Shown here: in pieces, positions 12,018 through 23,929 of the stretch | Position numbering within the stretch: position 1 is the first letter of the stretch | Layout of the letters: each line of letters opens with the position of its first letter | From: Phyllostachys edulis | Lineage: Eukaryota; Streptophyta; Magnoliopsida; Poales; Poaceae | Length of the DNA stretch: 64,000 nt | Direction of reading: 5' to 3' | Assembly (NCBI GenBank): GCA_036346405.1 | Contig: CM070562.1 | Location: forward strand, 74,419,482 to 74,483,481 | Notes under the pieces: generated by a model | The model's input: only the letters and a program-made list of their open reading frames with translations | Databases searched by the model: none | Told to the model about the DNA's origin: nothing | Program-made: the position numbers and the translations under genes

Positions 12018-12606
12018 ATGTCTTCCGCTCATTACGAGTCATCACCGCCTCATGTGTCGATGATGCACCATCCTCGGAACAATATCCAACAGCGGTAGAA
12101 GAGGAATATCGAAAAGGCCGCGGGCGATTTACCATCCGAGTCGTCGATCAGGGACCCTATCAATCCTCGTAAAGCGGCGTCGCATTCCGAGAATGGTGGA
12201 ATAGTTTGCAGGAGCGGGTCAAGATCACCTATGATTCGTGGAAGGTGGTGCGGACCCTGAAAAGCTTCTCGTTGGCGGAAATTCTCGCATCGTTCGAGAT
12301 CCGGAAGAACTCACGGACTCCGTGCGGCGACGACGGCGTTACTTTCTGGCGTGCAAAGCGTGGAAGAACTTCAAAACACGCTTGTCAAGAACTCGTGGAG
12401 AAGGATCTGAAGCCCCTTCCACAAGTATCTATTCTTGGAAGAGTCTGGGCGAGTTTGTGGCGAAGAAGGCGACAGATGAATTTAAGAGTGAAAGTGCGGC
12501 GACACGGCCCTCGAGCAAAAACAAGCACCCCCACGGACTTCGGCACCACGGGTATGCGGGTAAAGCCCGATATGGAGGATCAGGAACAGCGAAAAGCGGT
12601 TTGAAT
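12018..12606 (+). pseudogene. CACTA-associated Transposase_24-like (Ptta/En/Spm) region
   Basis: An ATG at 12018 opens a Ser/His/Pro-rich N-terminus (MSSAHYESSPPHVSMMHHP). Further on come KAWKNFKTRLSR, then IYSWKSLGEFVAKKATDEF and NKHPHGL with HHGYAGK. These follow the plant Transposase_24 pattern of a W-K-x-F-K segment, a W-x-x-F-V segment and a closing NK-x-PH...GYAG. The parts lie in more than one frame, so the copy is broken or has uncorrected indels. In related CACTA elements this domain accompanies TNP2 transposase; I see no TNP2 in the window. Roles in DNA binding are known only for relatives. Confidence 0.65.
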
Positions 12607-13479
12607 CTCTCCTGCTATTTCGAGATCACTAATGTGCGCGCCTGGCGGTGGTTATTTGCGAGGTTATGTATTGACCTACTGAAGTGTACTTTCCAAACCC
12701 GAAGACCAGGAAGTGTCCCAAGCGCTGGTAAGATGTCGAACTACCTAGTTTGTAATTACTCCATAACTTCATAGGAAGTGAAATGACATGTCGGGCTATA
12801 TTGCGAGATAACGTTGAGTGCACAATCTTCCCAAGGCTCATTCGGTAGAGATAGGAGAAAGATATACTCTTTGCGGCCCTAGGAAGCAGTGAGCATCCGG
12901 GTTGCATGAGGCGTATTTGGTGTTTTTGTTACATGGGAACAATGGTTCCAAGCGGACTCGGATCGCATCGGAGTAGGAAGAGCCAAAAGCGAACACGATG
13001 CAAAGCTACGAGAGGATCTTCGTGCATCCCTCGAGAGATGAGCTCTTGAAAAATTCAATCAATCCTTTGAGGAAAGGATTAGATGCGTTCGAGCAAAAGC
13101 GAGATAGAGACCTTTGAGGAAAGGATTAAGGGATTGCAAATGCCAAGTCGGTTGGAAGCCCCTACCCTACTATCTGCTAGCCGGCCCCCAAACATCCAGG
13201 AAGTAGGCTGCGCGTCCAACCCTAACCCTACCACAATAGGTGATGACAGATTTTCCGTCGATGACATCCGGGTAATAATTATTATCTCTGGAATGCTCAA
13301 TCCATTGATAGGCTGTTGGAGTAGCTAATTTTGTATCGTTATGTGCGTGGGTGGCTCTGAAGTGCAAGCTCAAGTGAGATATGTCTCTGTTGCCCTAGAT
13401 CTTGCTTGGGGCCAAGTGTATCCATCCGGTGTCGAGACTTTGGTGCAGTGCAAATCTAGCCCGGGTTTCATAAAAGTGA

Positions 13480-14960
13480 ATGTGGGCGGTGTTTGTGCCA
13501 ATTTCGAGTAGTCCGCTGAAAATTCCCCCAAGCGATGAGGTCATGACTCTAGGGCAAGCCGTTGGAACATTCATCCGATGGCCCAAGGAGGACATCTGCT
13601 GGAGCTACTGCTCGGTGTCAACTTCAGGGAATGTCTGCAGCGGCATCAAGTCCACGGGACTGGCCTGCCAAAGCTTACCTGCTTGACATGGCAGGGCCCA
13701 TTGCATCACATGCATCTACACCTCGTGCTCGATCGACTCTTGTGAAGTCGACCTATACAAAGCGAGCAGCAAGGGCAAGAACCGTCGAAGACGATCGAGT
13801 CCTCTCCTAATATCCCCTTCTTGCCGTTGGCGAAAATACAAGCCAAGGCGAGCCGTTGCTCGAGAAGTTAACAGCCCTACCCTAGAATTTGGATTGCCGG
13901 AATTGCATGCATGGTACATGGAGCGATCCAACAAGCCGGTTGATCAACGATGCTCGGGTGTCACCGTCAAGTTCAAGGAGCATCATTTTAACCACGTGTA
14001 TCAAGGCGCCTGTCTTCACGGTGACCTTTGACGACTTGTTACTGTCTCTTCAACCTCGGCGAGCTCGACATCTCAATCATACGATCTTTGGACAACGTAA
14101 GTGTGTACAATCACGGTCAATGTTAGTGTAATATCGATAAATGTTATATATAACTCCTAGCTTTTGTATAATAGATACATGATCTGTGAAGCGAAAGAAG
14201 GAAATCACCGGTAGGTTTCCTCGACCCACACGTTGTCTCCGAAGCAAAGCATCACGGCGAATGCAACATTAAATCGAGAATTACGTTATAGATTTTTCAT
14301 GGCTCACGCAACAAGGAATTCATACTTTTGCCCTACAACGAAGTAAGTAGTGTTGCACTCTGGCTATACTTGTTGATTTGTACTTTATAAGCAACACGAA
14401 CTTAGGTTTAATGACCATCTTGACATACATGTAGGTTCCATTGGATTCTAATTGTAATTATACCAAAGAAATCGTAATATACCTAGATTCCCTCTGAGGG
14501 CCACTCACAACTTCCTGACTATCCGGAGTTTAATCATCGGTAAACACATTTCCTCCATAGAAACTCTATTGTAGTCTTTCCTTCCTTTGCAATGGCTAAG
14601 GCTAACTTCTTGGAGTCACGTGGGGTGTTCGACGTGTTACATGCTAGAGGATGGAATATCAAGGGAAGAACGACGGCACATGATCAAAAATTCCGGTACT
14701 TGCTAGCTAGTACACATTAATCCTATATAACACTTCGTAGCAATGCCTCTCGAACTAACCAATTCTATTTTTGCGGTGCCACGGTATGGCAAGCATAGCG
14801 TCTGTGGATACTATGTTTGCCACAACATGCAACTACTCATCGGTTCGCGATCACCAATGATCCTCGGGTTTGTCAATCTTTCAACAATTATTTCATATAT
14901 ACTTACCAATTTATATAAGCCCGAATTTAACCTTCATATCGGCGGAGTTCGAACATCATG
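13480..14960 (+). pseudogene. Ulp1-like C48 cysteine protease of the CACTA element
   Basis: A SUMO-protease-fold cysteine peptidase domain of the type often carried by grass CACTA and Mutator-like elements. Seen in order: a segment with MTLGQAVGTFIRWPKEDI (about 13540-13600), common upstream of such proteases; LGELDISIIRSLDN (about 14057-14097); VGFLDPHVV (about 14212); an exon end at PYNE followed by GTAAGT (14343); an acceptor AG at 14433-14434; HWILIVIIP (catalytic His codon at 14439); YLDS (Asp at 14486); and VCGYYVC (nucleophile Cys at 14803). The triad order His-Asp-Cys and the intron just before HW fit a real, intron-bearing gene. The reading frame between blocks is interrupted, so I treat it as broken or imperfectly sequenced. 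Confidence 0.75.
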
Positions 14961-15349
14961 AAGCTGCGTTGGAGCAGAGCGAGCTCATAAAATTCGATCA
15001 CACCTTGCGTCATTCTGAGCAGACGGTCATAAATCCAAATGGGAGTTTCCACGATTATATAGATTGAACTTGATTGAGATAGATTGAACATAATGGTACA
15101 TGTGTGTAAATTAATGTACATTAATGGTTAAATTTAGTTAATTGATTTGTGAATTGGATGTGTGCTTGTTTACGAAATGAATGCAATTTTGATGTGCTAC
15201 GAAATGAATGAGAATTGGATGTGCTTGTTTGAGAGGGCATGGCTAGCATTTCTGAGGCTAGCCAATAAGCGAAATAGATTTAGCAATGCAAAGACTACCC
15301 GCAGGCGGTGCATGGATAAGCGAATGCATGATGATCGATTACCATGAGC

Positions 15350-15733
15350 GATGCGTATATGAAGCAAATGCAGTGATAGTGAACTATCACGAGCGGTTTC
15401 ATATCTGACGTCTGTAATCGTAATCTATCCGACGGTTTCATCTACGGACCGAAATGCGTGGTAGTCGACTTATCACGAGACGGTTTTATCTCACGGACCG
15501 TGCGTGGTAGTCGAAATATCACAAGCGGTTTTATCTACGAGGCGAAATGCGTGGTTTATCGACTATCACGACGGTTGCATCTCTGAACCGTGCAGTGATA
15601 GTATGTATTCGACGGTTGAAAAGCATATGCGCTGATGACCATTAGCATTACTAACCCATAAACTTCGGATGGCTCGGGCAACGTGCGTGATGGCGTTTTT
15701 GAACCGTCTGTAAAGGCCTTTTCTGTAGTAGTG
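15350..15733 (+). repeat. CACTA subterminal repeats and 3' terminus
   Basis: Dense short repeats around GACGGTT and TATCACGA in both orientations, each ending in ACCG-type motifs, lead to the terminus TAGTAGTG at 15726-15733. In CACTA elements such subterminal repeats bind the TnpA-type protein. Confidence 0.8.
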
Positions 15734-15740
15734 TGAAATT

Positions 15741-17252
15741 TTGAAATCAAATGTTTCTATGCCTTGTGATTCTTGTATTGCCTTACATCATGAACTTGAC
15801 AATGCTAAGTTAGAAATAGGCAATCTTAGTTCTATGGCTAGAAATGATTGTGATTCTTGTGTAGGCATGCTTGCTGAAATTGAGAAGCTTAAATTGGCTA
15901 ATTCCATGCATCTTGAGCAATTAGAAAATGCTAGGGCTGAGATTATTGAAATTGAACCTAGGCCTTGTAGCATGTGCTTAGAACATGAAAAATTGCTTAA
16001 GGATGGTTTAGTCTCTTGCAAGAATTGTGCTAGCTTAAGCTGAAATTGATGCTTTGAGCTGCATGCTTAATTGAAAGCATCATTAATTTCTTGCACATCT
16101 TGCATTTCATTGAAGAGCGAGATTGAGTCTTTGCGCGATGATATGAGCGCCAAATCTTGTGACTCTTGTATTTGCCTTCACTCCGAGATTGATGTTTTTA
16201 AGATTTCTCTTGCATCTTTGCATTCGAAGTTGGAGTCTTCTTGTGCTAAATGTGAGTCACTTGATGTTGGTCTTTGTGGCATCGCTTTGGATAGCTCTTC
16301 TTTGGTGAGTTCGACTCTTCGGACTCTTCTTGTGTTGTCAGCAGTTTCAAAAGACAAATGTGCTTCTTTCTCAAATGGTACTAAATCTTCAAAAGGAAGT
16401 ACCATTGCACATTTTGTAAGAAGAATGGACACACTCTTGGGTTTTGCTTTACGCTAGTTTGAAACATGAGCGTCGAGTCGTCGTCGTACCTCTAGGAACA
16501 CACATAGCCTTTCTCATGGCATGTGTGGGTCTAGTGTCGAAATCTGAGGGCGAGTCATGATGCTAGTTCTTCCAGGACTTCTTCTTTGAGCCATAATGGT
16601 GCTTCGTCCTCTCGGACCGTGTCTACTAGTAGACCCTTACACCATTGCTCATTTTGTGGGAAGAATGGACATCATGTGGATTTCTGTTTTCGGCTGGCAA
16701 AACATTTGCGTCGAGCTAATGCTTCTAAGTCTCCTAGTGGGCATAGTCTTTCTCATGACATGCACACTAAAGAGCCTAGCACGAAGACTCGATTTTGTTG
16801 ATGGTTTCTTTGACACCTTTTCTAGTGGTGTCGGACAGCACCGTGGACATGGTTTGCATAGTTTTGGTTTTGGTCCACGAGCTGCCCCGAGGCAGGATTT
16901 TCGTTGTTGTCCAAGAGGTGGATCTCGTTTTGTTCATCGAGGTACTCACCCACGGCGAGGTTGTGTGAGTTCTTTTGATGCTTCTGTTGGTTCTCATCTT
17001 GGTGTTTTCAAGCAAGGACATCGCCGCTTTCCTAGAGATGGACCTCGTTTTCCTCATCGAGTTGTCCACTTGCGGTATGCCTTCAAGGTTGATGTTGGAT
17101 CTTCTTGCATGGACCATCATTTGCATCATGCTAACTCACATAATGGTTCGACTGCCTCTGGTGGTGATGTGTCCAAGGTTTGGGTTCCCAAGCATTTGCT
17201 ATCTAACCCTTCGGGATCCAAGACTCGGACACCTTGCCTTTCTCATGTGTAG
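15741..17252 (+). pseudogene. Copia gag, Cys-pair coiled-coil type with two zinc knuckles
   Basis: A gag-like protein. Its first part repeats CDSC/CxxC-L-x-x-E modules with heptad-like Leu spacing (CDSCIALHHELDNAKLEI; CDSCVGMLAEIEKLKLA; CTSCISLKSEIESL), suggesting a coiled coil with regularly placed Cys pairs. Two CCHC knuckles follow: CTFCKKNGHTLGFC near 16406-16447 and CSFCGKNGHHVDFC near 16649-16690. Then comes a His/Arg/Gly-rich basic tail and KVWVPKHLLSNPSGSKTR. Stops near 16043 and 16457 and a frameshift near 16795 break it. The start of gag is upstream of the CACTA insertion. Confidence 0.7.
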
Positions 17253-20200
17253 GTACGAGAAGCGGGTTGGAGAACATGGACTTAAAGATTCCGATCTTTT
17301 GCTTCATCACATGATCGGTACACTTGATGGTTCTCCACCTCAATGATGGTCTCCAAGAGGCATGTGCTTTCATGATTGGTGCTTTCACATGTATGGTGAG
17401 CTATCTTTTACCTTCATGCATTTCCTTTCATGATTATTCATACTTGGCATGTTGTGCTTGTCTTTGTGCTCACTTGTACCATATTGGCATGTTTTCTCTT
17501 ATGATATCTGTCATCATGCTTTTTCCTTTATCTTGCTTGCATATCCATGAATCTCATAGTTGTTCATTATTTTCATGGTTATGTGAGCTTTGTTTTGTCA
17601 TCATGAGCTTGTGCTGTCTTGTACCCTTATTATCTTGCTCATGTTAATGTTTGCTGTATGTATCCACATGTTCACTTGATACCCATGTTAGCATTCATTA
17701 TTCATGATTTGTTCTAAAATGCTTTATGCTTACATGGTTATTGTGCCTTACTGTTAATTGTGGATGCATGAGCCTTGTCATAGCTTTCACTAGCTTGCTT
17801 TTGATTGTGTATATGATGGGTGATATGCTATGTGCTTGTTTTGCTTGCTCCTATGCCTTATTGTGGATTAAGGATAGTTTGAGCTTTATCATATCCTAGA
17901 TAGCATGTGTTGTGTTTGATTTGTCTATCTCCATGCTCATGTCTTAAATTGTTGATTATATGCTTTCATGAGTTTTAGATCATTTCTTTGCTATCCTTGC
18001 TAGTCATGTGTCTTGGTCTTGTTTCCCTAGATATTGTTTCACTAACCCATGATACCAAGGCATAGACTTTTTTGTCTCTTTGGTGTAGTCTTTTAGGTTG
18101 AGAAGAAGAACATGTGATGCATGATTTCAAGTTGTTGGTTCTTCTTCATATGTGCATTCAATGATGGCTATCACTTCTTGGAGACAAAGGAATTTGAGAT
18201 GAGGATGATGGATGGCGAAACTACCTTACGAAGCTTCAAGGATTGGATCTTCATCTATCATGACTACATCTCTTTGCCTAGCGATGGGACTCGAGTTCGA
18301 GCTTCTATACCCTACATTTGTGTATGGTATCCCTAGTCTACCTTGCATTGCATCTGGTTCGTGTCGGTGTTGGGTTTGTTGGGTTCAGGGGTAGATAGGA
18401 GGCTCTGTTCTAGCGTGTCTTTTCTAGGCACTCTTCTTATCCCATGATTTGCTAGGATGCATTCTTCTCCTGACCTAGGTCGAGCTTGTCTCCCAATCAC
18501 TAGTCTTAGCGAGTTTCGAGTTGCTGTAGGAGCTTTTAGTGTTGGTGTTTCGCTCCCTAGCTTTTGAGTTGCTTTCCTAGAGATCGTGTGGTGTTTGAAG
18601 TCTTTGTGCTAGTCTTTGTGGAGTCCAAGGCCTTTTGGCAGATTTCCCCTCAAAGCTTTTTAGACCCAACAAGGTTTGCCACCTTGAGAAGCAAGTTAGG
18701 GATAGTTTATCCCTATGGGTTGGTTTGAGGGGGAGTTGGTTCTTTTGTGAACCTTTTCTGTTCATCTGAACTTTTCTTGTTCATTTGAGCTTTTGTGGAT
18801 CTTTTCTGATACCTTTCTCAAGTGGTATCTTCTTGATATTTTTAGGCTTTTAAGTCTTTTGTGTATCTTATTGTATCATATTACATACATATAAAAAAAC
18901 ACAAAAAGATACTTGTAATATAAGCTTTACTGCTTCTTTCTTTTAAATTGTTGAAGCTTTGCTTATTACGCTCTTGAGCTTTGGTATTTCAAATTCTTAC
19001 TCAAGATCGTGTCTAGTTCTTTGACTTGCTAGAATTATCATGCTTTCACATGTGCGGCAATATCTTTGCTATATGAGCTAGAACTGTTAATTAACTTGGC
19101 CGAAAAGCGTAATTTGTGGATCTTTTAGCTAGTTGCACAATTAGTGATCCTTTTGTGACATTGGCCCTGTCAAAATTGCTTTGTTAGCTCTGGAATCTAG
19201 AATTGAACATCTTTGAGCTTTCGGTTCATTAAAGAATCTAAAATGACCCTTGTGCAAAATGGAAAATGATCTCTTTTGTGCGAAAAAACTGATCTCACCA
19301 ATTCTTTCTCATGAGACGGCTTGCCATTGTACTAGGCATGAACTCGGGGAGTTTTGGATGACCTAGACCACTCTTTTAAGCTTTTGTTGCTTGGGATGGT
19401 CGTAGTGAGGCTTGAGATCTAGCACATGGCTGAAAATGCAATTGTTAAATGTGGTTGAAGCTTAGGAAGAGATTGTGGATGGCTCCTAGTTCAGGATCTT
19501 CTTTACTAAGATAGACCTTTAATCAACTTGAATATTCATTGCAAATGAGAAATAGTTGAAATTTGGGCTTTTGACAAAAATTGAGCTAAATGATTCATTT
19601 CAGGACTTTTTGTCTCTAAGATGGTCTTTGCTAGCTTCTGGATCTCACAATGACATCTTGATATGGCCATTATCACTTTAGGATACCTGTTGTTGAACTT
19701 GCTAATTTTGAAGCGTTGCTTAATTTAATCAAACAACATGTGGTATCTTGACTCTTTAGCCTAGCTTTGCTATATATGTCTTAACATGATCTTGCTAGCT
19801 TTGTCGGGCTTGTTGTATCTTGAGTAATGGTAGAAATGCTAGCTTTGTTCAATTGAGTAATCTCCAAAGCTTCTTTTACCTAAAATTGAAAAATCAAAAC
19901 AAAATGAAGCATCCCATTGCATTTCATGCATGCTCTTTCTTCTACTTCTTCCTTTCTTGTGCTTTTGTCTTTTACGGATGAGAGGAAGGATGATTCCTTG
20001 ATGAATCCATTGTCAAAGAGGGAGAAGATATAGCGAAAATGTAATGTTAATAAAGAGCTTTTTGGTTATGGGGGAGAAGTTTTGTAAGGGAGAATTGGAG
20101 AAATTGAAATTGTGATCATAGTGAGGGGGAGCATTCATATTGCATTCTTTTGCCTTGAATTGCAATTCTTGAAGACTCACAATCATCTAAGGTCAAATAG

Positions 20201-20437
20201 AACAATTGTTCTTTCTTTCATATGGACCTTAAGTGAGATTTTTGTCGATTCTCTCGAAATTGGAAGCTTTCTTGCTTTACATTGTTGTATCTCACTTGTT
20301 TATGCTATTCGAAGCCGCCTTGGTCATTTCCTTTGCTTTTTCTTGCTAATGGACCAAGTTGTGCCTTTGTCTTGCTGAGAGTTTTTATTTTTAAACCACA
20401 AACTTACATTTTACGAGAGATTGCCAATGTGTTCATC
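17253..20437 (+). other. Non-coding internal region of the pol-less copia element
   Basis: AT-rich, T-biased on this strand, with only short open frames and no pol motifs. Purine runs such as GAGGGGGAG near 18728 and 20125 resemble polypurine tracts. Confidence 0.6.
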
Positions 20438-20446
20438 AAGGGGAGA
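20438..20446 (+). other. Polypurine tract of the SIRE-like element
   Basis: AAGGGGAGA lies one base from the LTR start TGTGGATATC at 20448. Confidence 0.65.
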
Positions 20447-20447
20447 T

Positions 20448-23017
20448 TGTGGATATCATGGGGATATGCCCATGATCTTAGGATGATGAAACAATTGGCA
20501 ATGTGGCTTTTGGTTTGAAGTTTCACGCGTTTTTCGATAAAGTTTGAGATCTGTCGGTCGTGGCCAGTCGGCCAAGCTTTTATCTTGATTGTTGATATAA
20601 GTGGTGATTTGATTTTGGGATAGTTCATATCTATATGTGTTAATGCATATGTGTTGCATATTGCATGTTTTGGCTAATGTGGGTCAAGTTGTGAAGAACT
20701 TGTTCCGGATTCGTGTTTGCTTGTCTATTCTTTGTGCGGTGGCTTCTGGTCAATGACGGTCAGCGGCGAGGAGGATCGGGACTAAGCTTGGGAGCTGAGG
20801 TCCAAGCGATCATGGATGCGGTGGTCGGTGACTCAAGCATGGCTGAGAATGGATAAGGATGACCGAAACGAGCGGTTGGTCTGTTGGTTGGATCAGCGGC
20901 GAGAGTCGTTCTGAAGTGCTCGATGGTGCGGTGGGGTCCGGACGGGAGAGACTTGGCGACATGGGCCGTTGATCAACCCACGCGTGGCGAAGCGGCGATT
21001 GCTTCAGCAGATGGACTCGGTCTTTTGGAAAGGATCGAGAAGGGTATTTTGGTAATTTTACCAAATCATGTAGTGACCTTTGACTAAGCATGGCCTTGGT
21101 CGGCGAATGGTGAAGCAGTTTAGATCAATCGACGATGAAGACAACGCTTTGAGATGCGTGCGTATGTGTTCCGTTGTTGTTGGGCCCTAACGGAAGCCCA
21201 TTAGGGTTTGATGTTGCCCTATAAAAAGAGAGAGATGGAATATTCTTGATGGGCTGCTGCTGAGAGGAAATAGGGCAGCCGCTGGAGAAATAGGGACTGG
21301 TGGCGGCGGCCCTTTCCTGTGTGTGAAGTTGAGCGCCCAGAAAAACTGCAGAGAAGAAATTGGGGCGGCTTCATTGGAAATGCCGAGGGCGGTGGCGTGT
21401 ATCAGAAGTGGTGGCTCTGTGCTGCCCTGAAAAACTAATGGCCTTCCCATGAGAAAAGCAGAGATGCGGTCGTGCCTGTAGATTGAGGTTCTGGCGTTTT
21501 TTGCTTCTTGCGTGTAAGAGCTCCTCTGGTTGATATGAAGTGCATTAATGTTCCTTTGAGTTGATCCAAGTAGATCTGGCAGTTTACTGTTTGTTTTCTT
21601 TTATTCCCATCGTTTTGTGGATCTCCAAGTACTTCTGTGAGTCTTTGGGTTTGATTTCCATCGGTTGAAGCGCTGTTTTGGGCGCCCCCAAAGATTAGGC
21701 GCTGGAGAATAGGAGCAGCGCGGCATTCCCCAATATTGTGCTGAAAAAAAAAAAGGGCTGGAGTGTGGCGGCGCCTGGAGAATAGAGCGAGAAAAATCTG
21801 AAGCTCCTGGCGGCGCTATGCTTGTAGAGCTCTAATCGGCAGCGGGCATGCTTGAAAAATCTGGCCGGTCTCTAGCTGCTCCGCCCGAAAAACGCTGCAG
21901 TAGATCGTCATTTTTCTTGCCTCTTGTCCGAGCGTTTCTTTCAGTGTTTGTTACTGATTGATGGCCAGCGTTTCCCTGCCTTGAGTTTAGTTTTTTTTTA
22001 TTGCCTGTTGCGCCCTGGAGAAATGCCGATCTGTAATCTCTATCTATGATGGGATTGAAGTTCCATTTTTTTTGCTGCATCTTGTTAATTGCTGGTCTGC
22101 TCTGTTTGGTGTGCGTGTGTTGGCGTGCTCTGGGCTGCGTGTTTAGTTGCGGGTAATCCGCCCGCAGAATCTGAATTTTCAAGAAGCCGGTTCCTGTTGA
22201 GAAAAGTACTTGGCTATTTCTTGAATTGACTGAAGATTTGACGGATCGGTGATGTTCCAGTGCTGTAATATCTGCAGTTCCTTTTGCTGTTTAGAATTGG
22301 TTCCTCTGCTTGTCGGTTCGGTGTCCAGCCTTGAAAAATCTGATGGGGGCGGCGCGTCTGTAGGTAGTTGTTTGCCCTGCAAAAGAGTAGATCAAGCGGC
22401 GGCCGATTCTTAGCTGGTAAAAATCAAGAAACTCCTCCAGTGGTCTGTTCCGTGCTGCTGAGCAGAAAAGAAAAAAAATCGGGAGAGGCTGCAGCGCCCT
22501 GTTTTTTTATTGCCAGCAGTACTTATTGTCTATTCAGCTTAGTTTGTCTGCCCATCATTGATCAAGTTGATCCTGTTTTTGTATTGCGGCTGTGCTAGGA
22601 CGTTAGGCACTAGCTGGATTTTGAGTTAATCCCAGCGATTCTAGTAGCTGAACTTGGTGTTTAGTTTAGTTTATTATTTTGGTTGCTGTACCTTGTGTAT
22701 GCCCTTGCTGCTCGTTTGTATGGCAGCTGCTGTTTTTACTTGGCTGTAGTTGTTATACTTTTCTAGTGCCATCGAATTGCTGTTTGGATTTGGTGATTGC
22801 TTTGACTGCAGTCTTGTGCATGTGGTCTTGAGTTGTTTTTAGTCTTGTGCTTTGGGGTTTGATCGGATTCAACACAGGTCATCCACTGTGCCTGTATACA
22901 GATCTTCATAGCTTTTATAGCTATTAGAGTGAAAGTAGTGTTGAGTTCGATCAAGGTGAAAAATAGAGAAAGCGTCTATTCACCCCCCCCTCTAGTCGCT
23001 TTTCCGGTCCTACAACA
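20448..23017 (+). repeat. 3' LTR of the SIRE/Maximus-like element (about 2.57 kb)
   Basis: It begins TGTGGATATC after the purine tract and ends in the C-rich CACCCCCCCC plus TCTAGTCG and GGTCCTACA signature typical of SIRE/Maximus and Opie-type grass LTRs. The end is uncertain by three bases (23014 or 23017). Confidence 0.7.
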
Positions 23018-23371
23018 TCCATACAACATCATACATAGATAGTTCAAAAGACATACAACATAATAGTGAAAGTCTACATCTATTACAAACGGCCGACCGG
23101 CCAAATTCAAATAAGGGTATTAAGTAGCAGTGGAAGTAAGTAAATAAACCAAAAGACCAACAGTGGTATGCCCATATCCCATCGGCAACCGACTGGGAGT
23201 TAAAAAGATAGCACTACTCGTCAGCGTCACCTAAATCGGCGCTAACAAGCTCAATGGGCTCATATCCTTCCTCACATGAAATTGTAGCAACCGGGTTGAG
23301 TACAAAGGTACTCGCATGTCTTACACAAATAAAAATTAGTTATGCTAGAGGTTGTTCCAAAGGATGGCTCA
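23018..23371 (-). repeat. T2-family LTR, minus strand, left fragment (its 3' part)
   Basis: On the minus strand this carries the hairpin GAGTAC/GTACTC (23298-23313) and a candidate final exon (23275 to 23214) ending VSADLGDADE plus TAG. It matches 58466-58620 of T3 in the same orientation. It continues at 39211 after the inserted T1 element. About 230 bp of the LTR end appear to be missing at the left, where the copia LTR abuts. Confidence 0.75.
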
Positions 23372-23376
23372 TATTG
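23372..23376. repeat. Target-site duplication, left copy (TATTG)
   Basis: TATTG lies directly before the T1 LTR start and is repeated at 39206-39210. Confidence 0.93.
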
Positions 23377-23929
23377 TGTAACATCCCAAATGTATAATTA
23401 GGGTTAATCAAGTATAATTATATGTGTAGAAATTAAAACTTTTTCTCACATCTTGAAAAACCCAAAAATCTCATGTGATTTTTGTCCAAGAGTTGTGTAA
23501 TCCAAAACACAAAGCTCTTGTTGACCAAAAATCAAACTCATTTTCCAATTATCTTAAATCTTGTGCCAAACATTTGGAATGTATTTTCTTGGTCCCAAAA
23601 ACTGATGTGGGACCCCTTAAAAATATCATGAGTTATAACACTTGTTGATAATTTTGGAGGCAAAACAATCCTTTAAACAACCTTCATGAATTTCACGAGA
23701 AAAATGCATTGCATAATAACCTCTGGAAATTTTATGCAAGGTTGATCTCATTGTCGACAAGCTCAGTTAAAATTTCATCAAATTTGGAGTTCATTTGCTA
23801 TCTCAAATAATTACGGTAAGTTTAATTTGTTAAAACTAAATTTAAAAGCCTACACTGTTCCTTGGGCTAGCCATATTCAAAGTTGGTCCACTTCAACCAT
23901 GTCTGCACCTCAACAGACCCCATCTCCAC

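Larger units (their letters stand above)
11866..15733 (+). mobile_element. CACTA (En/Spm) transposon, 3' part
   Basis: A DNA transposon ending at 15733 with TAGTAGTG, the complement of CACTACTA. Subterminal repeats come before it, and a Transposase_24-like exon plus a Ulp1-type protease lie inside. The 5' terminus is not visible; the left part is probably in the gap, displaced by the LTR ending at 11865. The three bases after the terminus are TGA, the expected position of a 3-bp target duplication. The element sits inside the gag of the copia element that follows. Confidence 0.8.
15734..23017 (+). mobile_element. SIRE/Maximus-like copia element lacking pol (5' part missing)
   Basis: It contains the 3' part of gag, about 3.2 kb of non-coding internal sequence, a polypurine tract and a 2.57-kb 3' LTR. 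No protease, integrase, RT or RNase H motif is present, so it is a gag-bearing non-autonomous derivative. Its 5' part is replaced at 15733 by the inserted CACTA element. It lies inside the minus-strand T2 LTR that resumes at 23018. Confidence 0.7.
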
